Shown piece after piece: positions 20,436 through 31,572 of a stretch of 64,000 nt of DNA. Location: contig CM077671.1 of assembly GCA_039707655.1 (NCBI GenBank), positions 302,436,509 through 302,500,508 of the forward strand, in the 5' to 3' direction. Under the pieces are notes generated by a model that was not told the DNA's origin, searched no databases, and saw only the letters and a list, made by a program, of their open reading frames with translations. Origin of the DNA: Elymus sibiricus (Eukaryota; Streptophyta; Magnoliopsida; Poales; Poaceae). Every line of letters begins with the position of its first letter. The stretch's first letter is position 1. The translations under genes and the position numbers were made by a program.

Positions 20436-23400
20436 CTAGCTAGTGGCAGCACCGTCTCCTCCCCCTGCGCGCTCCGCAGCAGCCGAGGTAGAAGCTCCAT
20501 CCTTGGCCCCGACTTGCTCCGTGTCGGCCCCCGCGCCCAAGTCCTGAGCTGGCTCGGGGTCGGCGTAGTCGCCGGTGCTGGACTCGGCATCTTCGTCGTC
20601 CGTCTCACTGGCGCTACCCTCCGGGTCGTCAAAGGCAAGCGCGTACTGGTCCTACGGGATCACCGCGCCGTCCGCCGCCCGCTCCAGAATGTACTCGTCC
20701 CACGGAGCAAACGACGCGAGGTCACTGGCCCGCACGACCAGCGCATCGGCAACCGCCTCCAGCTCCGCGTCCGTGCCGGCATGCTGGGTCGCGAGCAGCT
20801 CCAAGTCCAGCTCGGAGTACCACGACTTCGCGACGCGGAGCGCCATGTCCGCTCCAGCACGCGCCGCGGAGACCCTCCAGGCGTTCTCCCGCGCAGTTCC
20901 AGCCTCCAGCCACCGCGACAGTCGGCTCATGGAGACCAGCTCCACTGCGTCCGGCCAGAGGGTGCGGACCAATGCCGAACCGGCTCCCTGGAGCCGCTTC
21001 ATGGCCCGGACCACCTCGTTCAGGCGCACTTTGGCGGCGATCCACACCTCATCCACAGTCCAGGCGGCGAGCCGCCCGACGTGGACTCCCAGCGCCCGCT
21101 GGTACTCGCGGTGGGCCTCCACGGCCACTTCCACGGTCTCCTGTGTACCTGGGAAGAGCCCTAAGGAGGAGAGGGGCGTGCGGTGTAAGACAAAGGAGAG
21201 GCCGGCCCCAAGCCGACGCACGAAGATAAACAGGGCAACGAAAACTCACCGCCTAGAAGACGGTCCACCGCGTGCGCCTCCTCCTGCAGCGCCGCCTCCC
21301 TGGCCGACCAGTCCTGGATTCGGCGGTCGTGCTCGGCCTGCGCCGTCTGCGCCTCCTCGGCCGCCTTCGCCAGCAAGGCGTCCTTGGCCTCCAGCGCCTC
21401 ACGATGAGCCGCCTCCCGCTCCTGCAACTCCCGGTGATGGGCCGCCACGCGCTCATCCTTCTCCGCCTGCGCTCGATCAGCCGCTTGGCGCAGCCGGTCA
21501 CACTCCGTAGTCTGGAGGTCCCGCTGCTCGCCAAGTTGCACCACCTGGCGACGGAGGCAGACCGCGTCGGCAGCGGAGGCTTCACAACACGAAGACGCTC
21601 CCGTCAGAAAGAAAGAAAATATAAGGATTCGACCTGCCTGCAGAGCAGCCGGCCTGAATCCCGGGGACTACACCCAGTGGGTGCGCTCGCACGCCCCCAC
21701 TGAAAATTTACAAGATTCGCGTACCTCGCAGGTCCGCGGACATGACGGCCAGCCGGCTCTCGGCCCCCCGGTACAGGCCCAGCAGCGCATTGTACGCGGT
21801 CACCCGGCGGTCGTGGACGGCCTGTGAAGATCAAAAGCAAAAAAGGCGTTGTGATTAGACTCGATCCGGCTGTGCCCCAGCCGGCCCGAGTCTCGGGGAC
21901 TACACCCAGTGGGTGCGCTAGCGCGCCCCCACTGGAAAAAGCTGAAGCAAGAACGGCGTTGCAGGGTGGAAGAAAAACAAGAAAGACAAAAAAGACAAGG
22001 ACGCCGAGCCCTTACCGCAACGGACAGCTCGAGATGCGCCAGCCGGCTCCTGGCGGCCTGGGCCTCCTGTGCCGTCTGGGCACGATAGTCAGCAAACTCG
22101 GCGACGAGTGCGGCCACCGTGGCTCCAAGGACGCTCGGTGGGTCACCCCCAGGCGCGCCGCCGGCCGTGGCCCAGGTCTTCTGCGGCTGGTCCTCGCCAG
22201 CGAGGCCAGATGGACCCCGCGTCGCGGCAACCAAGGGACCTGCTTCCCCCGGCGGCGCGGCTCCAGGCGGGCCGCCTCCGCTGACGAGCCGGCGGTGGTT
22301 GCTCCTTCAGGCGCCGCAGCCTCAATTTCCGGTGCGCCGCCTCCAGCGGCACCTCCCCGGTTCGCCTCCGGAGCCGGGACCTCCGGCTCCATGACGTCGA
22401 CCTCCAGCGGTGCATTGTTGGTCCCTAGTGGCACGTCGTCGGCCCCTGATGGAGCGCTGCTGCGATCCGGGTCCGGCTCCTTGGCGGCGCCCGCTGCGCT
22501 CGCAGCCGCGCGCGCCTTCTCCTCGGCCTGCGCGTCCGCCTCCGCCCGTCGCGCGGGGTCGTGCGTGCTCTTAGACCTCCTTTCCCTGCCGGGGGAAACG
22601 GCTCCCAGGACTGGCCCGCCGCCTCTGCACGGGCTCCCCCTGGCGCCTGTTTCCGCGCTGCCTCCTCCCATGACCGGCGCTCCTCCTCGTGCCGCTCCTG
22701 CTCGGCCGCCTCCCGGTCTCGCCACGCCTCGCGCTTCCTCTCCTCGACGGCGGTCTTATGAGCCGCCCTCGCCATTTCGTTGGCCGTAGCTCTCCCCGAA
22801 GGGGCCGTCTTCCCCAGAGCGCGCGGTTCCCTGGACAACGGAATGAGGAAAGAAGACTAACAGAAATCAAGGAGAAGACTGAAGAAATCCTACCCGACTC
22901 TGATGGGGACCGCCCGCCTGACGGGGCCCGCCGAGGCAACCCGTGGTCTCTTTCCGCCGCCTCCGCGGCTGTTGCCCGGCTGCTCGCCGGCTGCTTGTTT
23001 GGGAGCCGGTCGGAAGCTGGCCGGCTGTTTTCCCCGATCAGCCGCGGCTGCGACGCCCCGTCCCTGCTCGCGGTTGGCTTGGCGACGCGCTTCCTCAGCG
23101 CGGTGATGTCGTCCCCCGAGACTTCGAGGTCCTCCGGGGCCACTGCATCGCGCGTATCCCTTGGCTCAGCATCGTCATCAGACTAGTCCCGCAAAAGAGA
23201 CTGGGGGGAGAAACTCACCGGCAGACCCGGTCCCCTCCGCCTCCGTTCCGCCGGCCCCTGGCGTGCCGGCCCGCTCCGGGTCAGCCGGCTCCACGTCTTC
23301 GACCTCCTCAGGGTCCGACTCCGCCACGTCGGCGGCTGGCTCGCCGTACTCCAGCAGCAAAGGGAAAACCTACGAGCAGAAGAAACCCCCCCGTCGTCAG

Positions 23401-24351
23401 GCTGGGGGGGAGGGCACCAACATCGAAAGAGGAAAGGGTGCACGGCTCGTCACGCACCCGCGGGGCCGGGCGCTCCCGGCTGTACGAAGCCATGCCCCAC
23501 TGCCGTCCACCTTCGCTCATCTTGGCAGCGGAGATGGAGTTCACCGTCCTTGCCACCTGCACCGCCTTCAAGTCCTTCGTGGAGAGCCGGCACGGGTCGT
23601 GCCGCCCTCCTATCTGACAGATGAGGTGCTGCCGGCGCTGCAGCGGTTGCACCCGGCGCGCCACCATCGTGGCGAGCAGGTCCACAGCCGTAAGACCCTC
23701 CGTCCAGGTCATCACAAGCAGCCGGGCGCAGAGGCAGTCCGCCGTCTCGGACGCCAGGGGCGGAGGCGTCCTCCAGTTTAGCATCGCAATTGGCGGCTGG
23801 TCGACGAAGTCGGGGAGGTTGATGAAGTCCTTGTCCGGCTTCACGTTCTTTACGTAGAAGAACCCCTTTTGCCAGCTCTTGATCGAGTCCTGTAGAGGGA
23901 GCTAGGGGAAGCCGGCCCCCGGGCGGTAGTGAATGAGGGCGACTCTGCAGGCGGTCATGTCCGTCTCACCGGTGGCCCTGTTCTTCACCGTCTGCCGCTT
24001 CAGGTAGAAGAGCCGGTACCAAAGGTCGAGGCGCGGCTCCACTCCCAAATAGCCCTCACAGAGGGCGACGAACGCCGCCAACTACAAGATGGCGTTGGCG
24101 CTGAGGTGGTGCGGTTGTAGCCCGAAGCGCGAAAGGAAGCGCCGGAAGAACGTGCTCGCCGGCAGACCGAGTCCGTGGGCGAAGTGCTCGGCGAAGACCA
24201 CCAGCTCGCCCTCCCACGGGACCGGTGCATTCTCCGCTCCGGCGATGCGCGCCTCCACGTTTTCCGCTGGCGGCAGCTTGCGGTGGTGGCGGAGGTGCTC
24301 GATGTAGGCCTCGTCCACGTCGCTGCCATCCCAGGCGCCTTTGCCTCCCAT
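20436..24351 (-). pseudogene. Antisense multi-exon gene of element A (Transposase_28-like domain plus coiled coil)
   Basis: A gene convergent with gag-pol inside a Tat element. First exon from the ATG at 24351 (MGGKGAWDGSDVDEAYIEHL): the gypsy-associated domain annotated in Pfam as Transposase_28 (FFRRFLSRFGLQPHHLSANA, FVALCEGYLGVEPRLDLW, KSWQKGFFYVKNVKPDKDF, VARRVQPLQRR). Later exons are charged, then coiled-coil (EERKREAWRDREAAEQERHE; ECDRLRQAADRAQAEKDE), then a helical C-terminus (LVRTLWPDAVELVSMSRL) with an acidic tail ending at 20436. Canonical donors can be read on the minus strand ending exons at about 23458, 23219, 22894, 22016, 21725 and 21250, with AG acceptors opening exons at about 23182, 22830, 21821, 21597 and 21148. 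TAG stops at 24082, 23902 and 20652, and a frameshift in the fourth exon, make this copy non-functional. Role unknown. Confidence 0.8.
21645..21936 (-). repeat. Palindrome-bearing 60-bp repeat in two neighbouring introns
   Basis: Copies at 21645-21703 and 21877-21936, each with a palindrome (CAGTGGGTGCGC paired with GCGC...CCCACTG). Each copy falls in one of the two introns that flank a short exon of the antisense gene. Confidence 0.75.
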
Positions 24352-24966
24352 CCGCCTCAGAGGTGGCTCGGCCGCGGCTACGGGGCGAGCGGGCACTGAC
24401 GTGTCGCGACTAAACTCGGCGGCGAACGATGGCAGGGCAGGTGCGCGGGTCTCGCTCTCTCTCTCTCTCTCTCTCGTTGCGGGGAGGGGGACGGGCGAAG
24501 AAGACGATGGGCGGGGACGGGGGAGCGAATGGCCCCTCTCGCTCCTCTCCCCTCCCATTTAAACCCCGTGCGGGGTAGTGGGGAGCGGATCCGACGCGCA
24601 CAAACCCCACTACTTCCGCCCCGCGCGGGAGGGGCATTAAGGCGCGTGGGGAATGCCAACCGTCGGCCCTGGTCGCAAAAGATCTGCGTGCGCGGGCCGA
24701 GGCCGCGGCCGAAGCGGGCCCTGCCCCACGGCCCGGTCTTGTCCTCCGCGTGGCCTGTTAGGCCGCGGCCTGCGGCGCACCACACGTGGCGCGCCCTCTC
24801 TACCCCTCGGAGTGACCGAGGCGTCCCGTGGAGCATCGGCCGGCTGCGGGGCCTGTCGTCCCGATCGCGCGCTACCCGGCTCTGGGCCTGCCGCGGGCCC
24901 GCGAGCGCAAGATTCAAGCCGGCGAGGTCCGCCGCGGCCGGCGGGCCTCCCTGCTTCGGGGACCAA
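24352..24966 (-). promoter_or_regulatory. Upstream region of the A antisense gene
   Basis: GC-rich sequence between the antisense start and the 3' LTR. It includes a CT/GA microsatellite near 24451-24475, which would be 5' leader for the antisense gene. No TATA was recognised on the minus strand. An ATG at 24558 is in frame and could extend the protein. Confidence 0.4.
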
Positions 24967-25969
24967 TGACGGGGGGATAACCCCGGGGTAGCCTCAAGCG
25001 GGTCGTTGCTCCTGCTTTTCAAAAACGACTACGGGGCGGGCCGCCTCCCCCTGTAGTCCGGCTCCACAAGGCCGGCTGCGACGAGCCAGCTGGCTTTAGG
25101 CGGAGTCGCCAGGCCGCCTAGCCGGCGGGTCAGCGCCCGTCATGTCACCACGCCCCGCAGGGCGATGACTTGACGGGCAACGTGTGAGCAGTGCCCCTGG
25201 TACCGCGGTCAGGGCACGCGTGGCTATAGTGACATCCGTCGCACCGGAGGACGGCGCTTGCATGGCCACAGCAGAGGCAACAATACCTCTGACTCCAGCC
25301 GACCACGACAGGGCGGTCGGCACAATGTCCGCACGCCTCCAACCACTTCATTACCTGCCCCGGTGTGGCTACAGCGTGGCCGGCCATACTGCTGACCACT
25401 GCCGGCTACCACAAGACGACACCGTGACAGTCGGCCCATACTGCGGCACGACAGGCACGCGCCGATAGCGATAGACAGCCGGTGCCCCCCCCCCCCCCCC
25501 CCCCGCCGGCTCCCGATGGGACCCAGCAGTCGGCAGGCCCTACCAACGACAAGACTCTTCGACCGGGGGGGCCCTGGCCGGCCAGAGAGGCCGCCAGCCG
25601 GGTCCCCCCATTGCCGTATATGCATATTGTAATCCAGGGGCTGGCCTATAAAGCCCCAGAGCCACCCCATGCAGGGGGGTAATTGACACAAACACACATC
25701 AACTCACGTAGAGAGGTAAAGAGGGCCAGCAGGCCTCTTCTTCCTCCTCTAGCCAACAGCTCAAGGAGCACCATTGTAGCCCGCTCGGTTCTTCAACCAG
25801 ACTAGCAGGACTAGGGGTGTTACCTCCCACGGAGGGCCCCGAACCTGGGTACATCGCGTGTCTCACACCGCTTGTCCCCAATCCCGTTACCTGAGCCCGT
25901 CGGCGTCCTTCGGCCCCAACCACTCTCGATAAGCAACCCCATGGCATCTGTCATGAGAAAACGACGACA
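24967..25969 (+). repeat. Element A 3' LTR
   Basis: TGACGGGG to ACGACGACA, preceded by a purine tract ending GGGGACCAA. It differs from the 5' LTR at about 7% of sites and contains a C tract near 25486-25504. TATAAA is at 25647-25652. Confidence 0.95.
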
Positions 25970-26941
25970 GAGATCTATTTGATGTAAACTTTTGCGGTGT
26001 GTTTGTTGGGATCCGATGAATTTTGAGTTCATGATCAGTTGCTATCCATGAATATTATTTGAGTTTTCTTTGATCTCTTATATGCATGATTACTTATAGC
26101 TTCGTATTTCTTCTTCGAATCTTTGGTTTAGTTAAGCCAACTAGATCGATTTTTATTGCCATGGGAAGAGGTGCTTTGTGATGGGTCTGATCTTGCGGTG
26201 TCCTTTCCCAGTGACAGAAGGGGCAGCAAGGCACGCATGTATCGTTGCCATTAAGGATAACAAGATGGGGTCTATTCCTACATGAATAGATCTTGTCTAC
26301 ATCATGTCATCGTTCTTATTGCATTACTCTGTTTTTCCATGAACTTAATACACTAGATGCATGCTGGATAGCGGTCGATGTGGAGTAATAGTGGTAGATG
26401 CAGGCAGGAGTCGGTCTACTTATCTTGGACGTGATGCCTATATAATGATCATCGCCTTGGATATCGTCATGACTATTCGATTTTCTATCAATTGCCCAAC
26501 AGTAATTTGTTCACCCACCGTGCGCTATACTCATGAGAGAAGCCACTAGTGAATCCTACGGCCCCCGGGTCTACTTTTCCAACATATTGCTTTCCGATCT
26601 ATCTTTTTGCCTCTTTGTTTTCATATCTACAAAACCAAAAACCCAAAAACATATTGCTGCATATTTTATTTGCTCTTTTTATTTTGTATTCTTGAGAGAT
26701 CTATCTCTCTTATCTATCACTACCCAATCTATCTTTTTACCGTAGAGAGATTGACAACCTCTCTTTCGCGTCGGGTTGCAAGTATTTGTTGTTTGTGTGC
26801 AGGTGTTGCTTATTGGGTGGTGGTGATCCTCCTACTGGTTCGATAACCTTGGTTTCATAACTGAGGGAAATACTTACCGTCGCTGTGCTGCATCATCCCT
26901 TCCTCTTTGGGGAAATACCGATGCAGTCCCAAGCCACGTCA
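25970..26941 (+). repeat. Element C 3' LTR, second part
   Basis: Resumes C's LTR after A and ends AGCCACGTCA. The end aligns with the solo LTR end at 46684 and D's LTR end. Short open frames here have no recognisable product. Confidence 0.88.
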
Positions 26942-27363
26942 CACTGTGTAAAAATTTCAGATCATTATCACGCTCCAGTAAAAAACGGAAATTCCTGTAC
27001 TGGAGTCAAAAGTTTCTGTTTTGTTTCAACATCAATTCTACACATCTTGTGAGTCATCCCAAAGGCTTTACTTGGCACAAACACTAATTTAAACACAAAA
27101 ACATAGTAATTACAGAGGAAATAATCATGCTATTAAAATAAACAAAAAGTTTAAAGAAAATTTAAGATAACTATTGGGTTGCCTCCCAACTAGCGCTATT
27201 GTTTTATGCCCCTAGCTAGGCATAATGCATAGTTTCAAGTATTGTGATCTTTGACACTCCACCCATAAGTAGCTCTCATTATTGGTTCATAAGGTGGTTT
27301 CATTATCTTTCTAGGGAAGTGTTCCATCCCTTTCTTTAATGGGAATTGGAACCTTGTGTTTCC
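26942..27363 (-). other. Start of D's 3' non-coding region
   Basis: Homologous by eye to C positions 1-270, including the GGGAGGCAACCC motif (about 27178-27192 here). No coding sequence after the protease stop. Confidence 0.7.
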
Positions 27364-29318
27364 CTATTTCATGTCACTGATTGCACCTATAGTTCGTAAG
27401 AACGGTCTTCCAAGTATTATGGGACAAGAAGGATTGCAATCAATATCAAGCTCAACAAAATCTACAGGCACATAATCTTTATTTGCAATAATGAGCACAT
27501 CATTAATTCTACCTAGAGGTTTCTTAATGGTAGATTCCACAAGATGCAAGTTGAGGGAACAAGCTTCAATATTAGTGAGACCAAGCACATCACAAAGAGT
27601 TTTAGGAATAGTTGAAACACTAGCACCAAGGACACACAAAGCATTGCATTCATATTTATTGATCTTTATTTTGATAGTAGGTTCCCACTCATCATCCAAT
27701 TTTCTAGGAATAGAAACTTCAAGCTCAAGTTTCTCATCATAAGCTCTTATCATAGCTTCTACTATATGTTCGGTAAAAGCTTTGTTTTGTTCATAAGCAT
27801 TGGGTGAGCTAAGAATGGATTGCAACAAGGAAATACATTCTACTAAAGAGAAGTTATCATAATTAAAGTCCTTGTAATCCAAAATAGTGGGCACATAACT
27901 AGTTAATGTTTTGACCTCTCCAAACCCACATTTTCCAGTTTTAGCATCAAAATCATCACCCTCCAAGCAAACGGGACGCTTCTCAACTAAAGTTGACTCA
28001 TATCCAGTCCCTTTATCATTTATATTCAGAGAGGTAAATAAAGATTCAATAGGAGAAACACCAATCATTTTAAGATCTTCATCATGATTCCGGTAAAAAC
28101 CGGGTGGAAGAGCTTTTTCTAAGAATTCCCGCTTAGCCCTCAACTTAGTGGTCCTCTCCTTACTTTCACTGATAGATATTTGGATAGATTTAATATCATC
28201 ATTGAAGTCATGCTTGGGTTGCAAAATTTTATTTTTAAGAGTTTCCACATCAAGAGCAATTCTATCCATGTTTTTAGACAAAGTGTCAACTACATGCAGT
28301 TTTTCTTCTACCATAGTGTTGAAAACCTTTTGAGAATTAATAAATTCTTTAATTGTGTTCTCAAGATCAGAGGGCATCCTATTATAATTTGTAGAATAAT
28401 TTCCATAAGAATTTCCATAGTTGTTAGAGGAGTTACCGGGATACGGTCTAGAATTAAAATTTCCTCTATAAGCATTGTTATTGAAATTATTTTGCGAGAC
28501 AAAGTTCACATCAATAGCATAATTATTTTGCGCAATAAAAGTAGACAAGGGAACATCATTGGGATCAACATGAGCATTTTTACTAGCAACCATGTTCATA
28601 AGAGCAGCCACTTTTTCACTCAAAGTAGCAATTTCTTCAACAGAATTTACCTTCTTACCAGTTGGAGCCCTTTTGGTATGCCATTGAGAATAATTTGTCA
28701 TAATGTTGTCCAGAAGTTTTGTGGCCTCTCCTAAGGTCACATCCATAAAGGTACCACCTATAGTAGAACCTAGAAGATTTCTAGACACAAAGTTTAGTCC
28801 AGCATAGAAGTTTTGGATAATCATCCACATATTTAAACCATGAGTTGCACAATTTCTTATCATTAATTTCATTCTCTACCAAGCTTGTGCAACATGCTCT
28901 TGATCTTGTTGTTTAAAATTCATTATTTGATTTCTAAGGCAGATGATCTTAGCAGGAGGAAAATACTTGGCAATAAAAGCATCTTTACACTTATCCCATG
29001 TTCCAATACTATTACGCGGTAAAGACGAAAACCAAGCCTTAGTTTTATCTCTTAGTGAAAAAGGAAATAATTTCAATTTCACAATATCATTATCCATATC
29101 CTTATTCTTTTGCATGTCACATAATTCAACAAAGGTATTAAGATGTGACGCAGGATCCTCATTAGGACTTCCCAAAAATTGATCTTTGATGACAAGATTT
29201 AGCAATGCAGCATTAATATCAAAAGCCTCCGCACTAGTGGGGGTGGTATAGGTGTACTAATAAAATAATTATTATTAGTATTTGAGAAGTCACACAACTT
29301 AGTAGTATCTTGAGACAT
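27364..29318 (-). pseudogene. Element D gag and protease, broken
   Basis: Start ATG at 29318 (MSQDTTKLCDF). A shift in a C run near 29255 moves to the main frame, which carries the gag domain (FLGSPNEDPASHLNTFVELC, LFPFSLRDKTKAWFSSLP, TWDKCKDAFIAKYFPP). A TAG at 28873 interrupts it. Asn/Tyr/Gly-rich sequence follows, then a coiled region (VDTLSKNMDRIALDVETL), then an Athila-type aspartic protease (ALCVLGASVSTIPKTLCD ... CPIILGRPFLRTIGA). The residue before LGAS, aspartate in relatives, is valine here (27631-27633), so the catalytic Asp appears lost. The frame ends at 27364. Confidence 0.85.
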
Positions 29319-29508
29319 GGTGACCGAACAAGCAAAGTGACAAGCAAGACAAGTAAACTAGCAAGCGAAGAAGTAAACTAGTAACAAGCAAAGATAAATA
29401 TTTTTGTATTTTTGATTTTTATGAGACAAACTAAATATAACAACAAACAAAAAGAAAAACAAGTGAACGAAAATTTGTGTGAAGTTACTTGGTAGTTGAT
29501 GATGATAT

Positions 29509-29526
29509 TCCCCGGCAATGGCGCCA
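29509..29526 (-). other. Primer binding site of element D
   Basis: On the minus strand TGGCGCCATTGCCGGGGA, the tRNA-Asp type site typical of Athila elements, 11 nt inside the LTR end. Confidence 0.85.
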
Positions 29527-29537
29527 GAAATCATGCC

Positions 29538-30507
29538 TCATACTTGTCATCCGCGTTGGGTTTTCCATGAAGAGGAACGGGTAATTGTAGCATAAAGTGG
29601 GTAAGAATTTCCCTCAGTTATGAAACCAAGGTTTATCGAACCAATAGGAATATCAATCCTCAGCCATCTTCAGTGGCTGCACACAAATGAACAAACAACT
29701 TGCACCCAACACGGGCAAGAGGGTTGTAAATCCCCTTGATCTCGTTATTTGCAAGCAAATGAGTTGTGTAGATAATTGTTGATAAATATACATTGCAAAA
29801 TAAATAAAAAGTAAATAAAGGCAGTGAGGTAATTGTAGCGTTTGTAAATATATAAGTGAATAGACCCGGGGGCCATAGTTTTCCCTAGCGGCATCTCTCA
29901 TGTAGGCAGCATACGGTGGGTAACAAATTACTGTTGGGCAATTGATAGAAAAGCAGATAGTTATGCGATGTTCACGGCAATTATCATGTATATATATGCA
30001 TCACGTCCATAAGCAAATAGGCCGACTCCTGCCTGCACCTATTACTATTACTCCACTCATCGACCGCTATCCAGCATGCATCTAGAGTATTAAGTAAAAC
30101 AGAGTAGTGCTTGGAGAACGATCACATGATGTAGACAAAGTAATCTCAAACAATATGAATGAACCCCATAGTTTTATCCTTAGTATCAACAACACAAAGA
30201 CGCATCTTGTCCCCTACTTTGTCACTGGGATATAGAAACTCGCCAGGTTGAACCTACCACAACGCACCACTCCCACTGATGAAATATCAATCTACTTGGG
30301 CAAAGCACATGAATAGATCGGAGAGCATTACGAAGCTATAATGATCATGAAATTAAGAGACAATATATATCAGAGGTATCTCAAATACTTTTCATGAATA
30401 ATCTGAACATAAACCCACAATTCATCGGATCCCAACAAACACACCGCACAATAGGATTACATCGGATAGATCAAAACGAAGATGTGATGACCGTTGTGTT
30501 GAAGATT

Positions 30508-30545
<38 letters not shown>

Positions 30546-31132
30546 CATCTAGGTACTAGCTATGGACCCGTAGGTCTGTGGTGAACTACTCACACATCAT
30601 CATGAGGGCAGCAAGGTTGATGAAGAGGCCATCCATGATCGATCCCCCCTCCGGCAGGGTGACGGAACGGAGCTCCAGATGGCCTTGCGACGGAACAGAG
30701 ACTTTCGGCGGCGGAAAAAGAGTTTCGGGACTGCCTCCAGGGTTTTTAGGATATTAGAGAATTTATAGGCCGAAGAGGGACGTTGGGAGGCGGCTGAGGG
30801 GGCCACCACATATCAGGGCGCGACCCCCCCAGGGCATGCCCGATGTGTGGTGGGGCCCTCGTGCACCTCCTGGCCTCCTTCCGAAGCTTCTAGGTCTTCT
30901 TATAGTCCAGAAAAAATCATCAAAAAGTTTCGTGGAAATTGGACTTCGTTTGGTATAGTAAACCTGAAAAGGCAAAGACATGCAGAAAACAGCAACTGGC
31001 ATTGGGCACTGGGTCAATAGGTTACTGCTCAAAAATATTATAAATTGGTAAATAAAGACCCAAAAAGTATCCTAGGATGATAATATATCAGCATGCACAA
31101 TCAAAAATTATAGATACGTTGGATACGTATCA
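29538..31132 (-). repeat. Element D 5' LTR
   Basis: In element orientation it runs from TGATACGTATCC to CAAGTATGA (the usual CA end is changed to GA). It contains an inverted repeat (arms 30798-30819 and 30838-30858), TATAAATT (30760-30767, minus strand) and a GA microsatellite at about 30511-30541, at the same relative place as the CT run in C. Confidence 0.9.
30760..30767 (-). promoter_or_regulatory. TATA box of the D LTR
   Basis: TATAAATT on the minus strand, placed just after the inverted repeat as in C's LTR. Confidence 0.65.
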
Positions 31133-31572
31133 GAGCTCCTCTTTTTGTGTGCAAATCTCCAAAGGTGCACACATTGAGGGGGAGCTCCGTTTTTATTTTT
31201 TAGACCCTCATTGCAAATCGGGCTATTGTCATCATCCACCAAAAAGAGGGAGATTGTGAGAGAATTCTCCTACCTTAGTGTTTTGGTGATGATGACACCT
31301 CACTTTGTGATCTAATCGTGTGTCAATCTCTCCAGGTACTCCATAAGGGATACAAGACGATTTGGCTTTCCCTCCAAATGGAAAAGATCGAAGATGGTGT
31401 TCTCTGCGTGTCTATTTCTTTGGTCATAGGGAACCCATACTATCAAGAGGGAATTCTATCGGAAGGTTTTGGGGTGAATCAATGCACGTACACATTCCTT
31501 GTCACACACCTTCTACCTTTCCGTTTTGAGAGAGAGAGGTTCTCATTTCTAACTCAGCAGCTTTTACACCAT

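Larger units (their letters stand above)
3093..25969 (+). mobile_element. Element A: Tat-type Gypsy retrotransposon, complete but decayed, carrying nested element F
   Basis: Seen: LTRs 3093-4094 and 24967-25969 (1002 and 1003 bp, TG...CA), a primer-binding-like site after the 5' LTR, a gag-pol region in order gag, protease, RT, RNase H, second RNase H and integrase, and a convergent spliced gene before the 3' LTR. Without F it is about 13.8 kb. The TSD is CAGAT/GAGAT, one mismatch. The LTRs differ at roughly 7% of sites by eye, which at the usual grass LTR rate (1.3e-8 per site per year) suggests a few million years. The dual RNase H and the antisense gene place it in the Tat lineage. The coding region has about ten in-frame TAG stops, several frameshifts and a tandem duplication, so it cannot move by itself. 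Confidence 0.95.
1..26941 (+). mobile_element. Element C: Athila-type Gypsy LTR retrotransposon, 3' part only
   Basis: Seen: the window opens in the 3' internal region of a + strand element. It runs through a purine-rich tract into an LTR starting TGATACGTCTCC at 2465; that LTR is split by element A and ends in CA at 26941. Leaving out A and one TSD copy, the LTR is about 1595 bp, the same length as D's LTR. The internal region aligns by eye with D's 3' region (the GGGAGGCAACCC motif near 20, and the stretch around 220-280). The 5' LTR, gag and pol lie outside the window. The LTR start and length fit the cereal Athila-type group that includes Fatima, Sabrina and WHAM; the family name is inference. 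After 26941 the sequence is D's internal region on the other strand, so C probably inserted into D. Confidence 0.85.
26942..31132 (-). mobile_element. Element D: gag-protease-only Athila-type retrotransposon (partial)
   Basis: Seen on the minus strand: 5' LTR 31132 to 29538 (1595 bp), a primer site, one gag-protease region, then directly the GGGAGGCAACCC 3' region until C interrupts at 26942. There is no RT, RNase H or integrase between the protease and the 3' region, so D is non-autonomous or a deletion copy. The rest of D should lie left of the window beyond C. D's LTR abuts an internal fragment of E at 31133. Confidence 0.85.
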
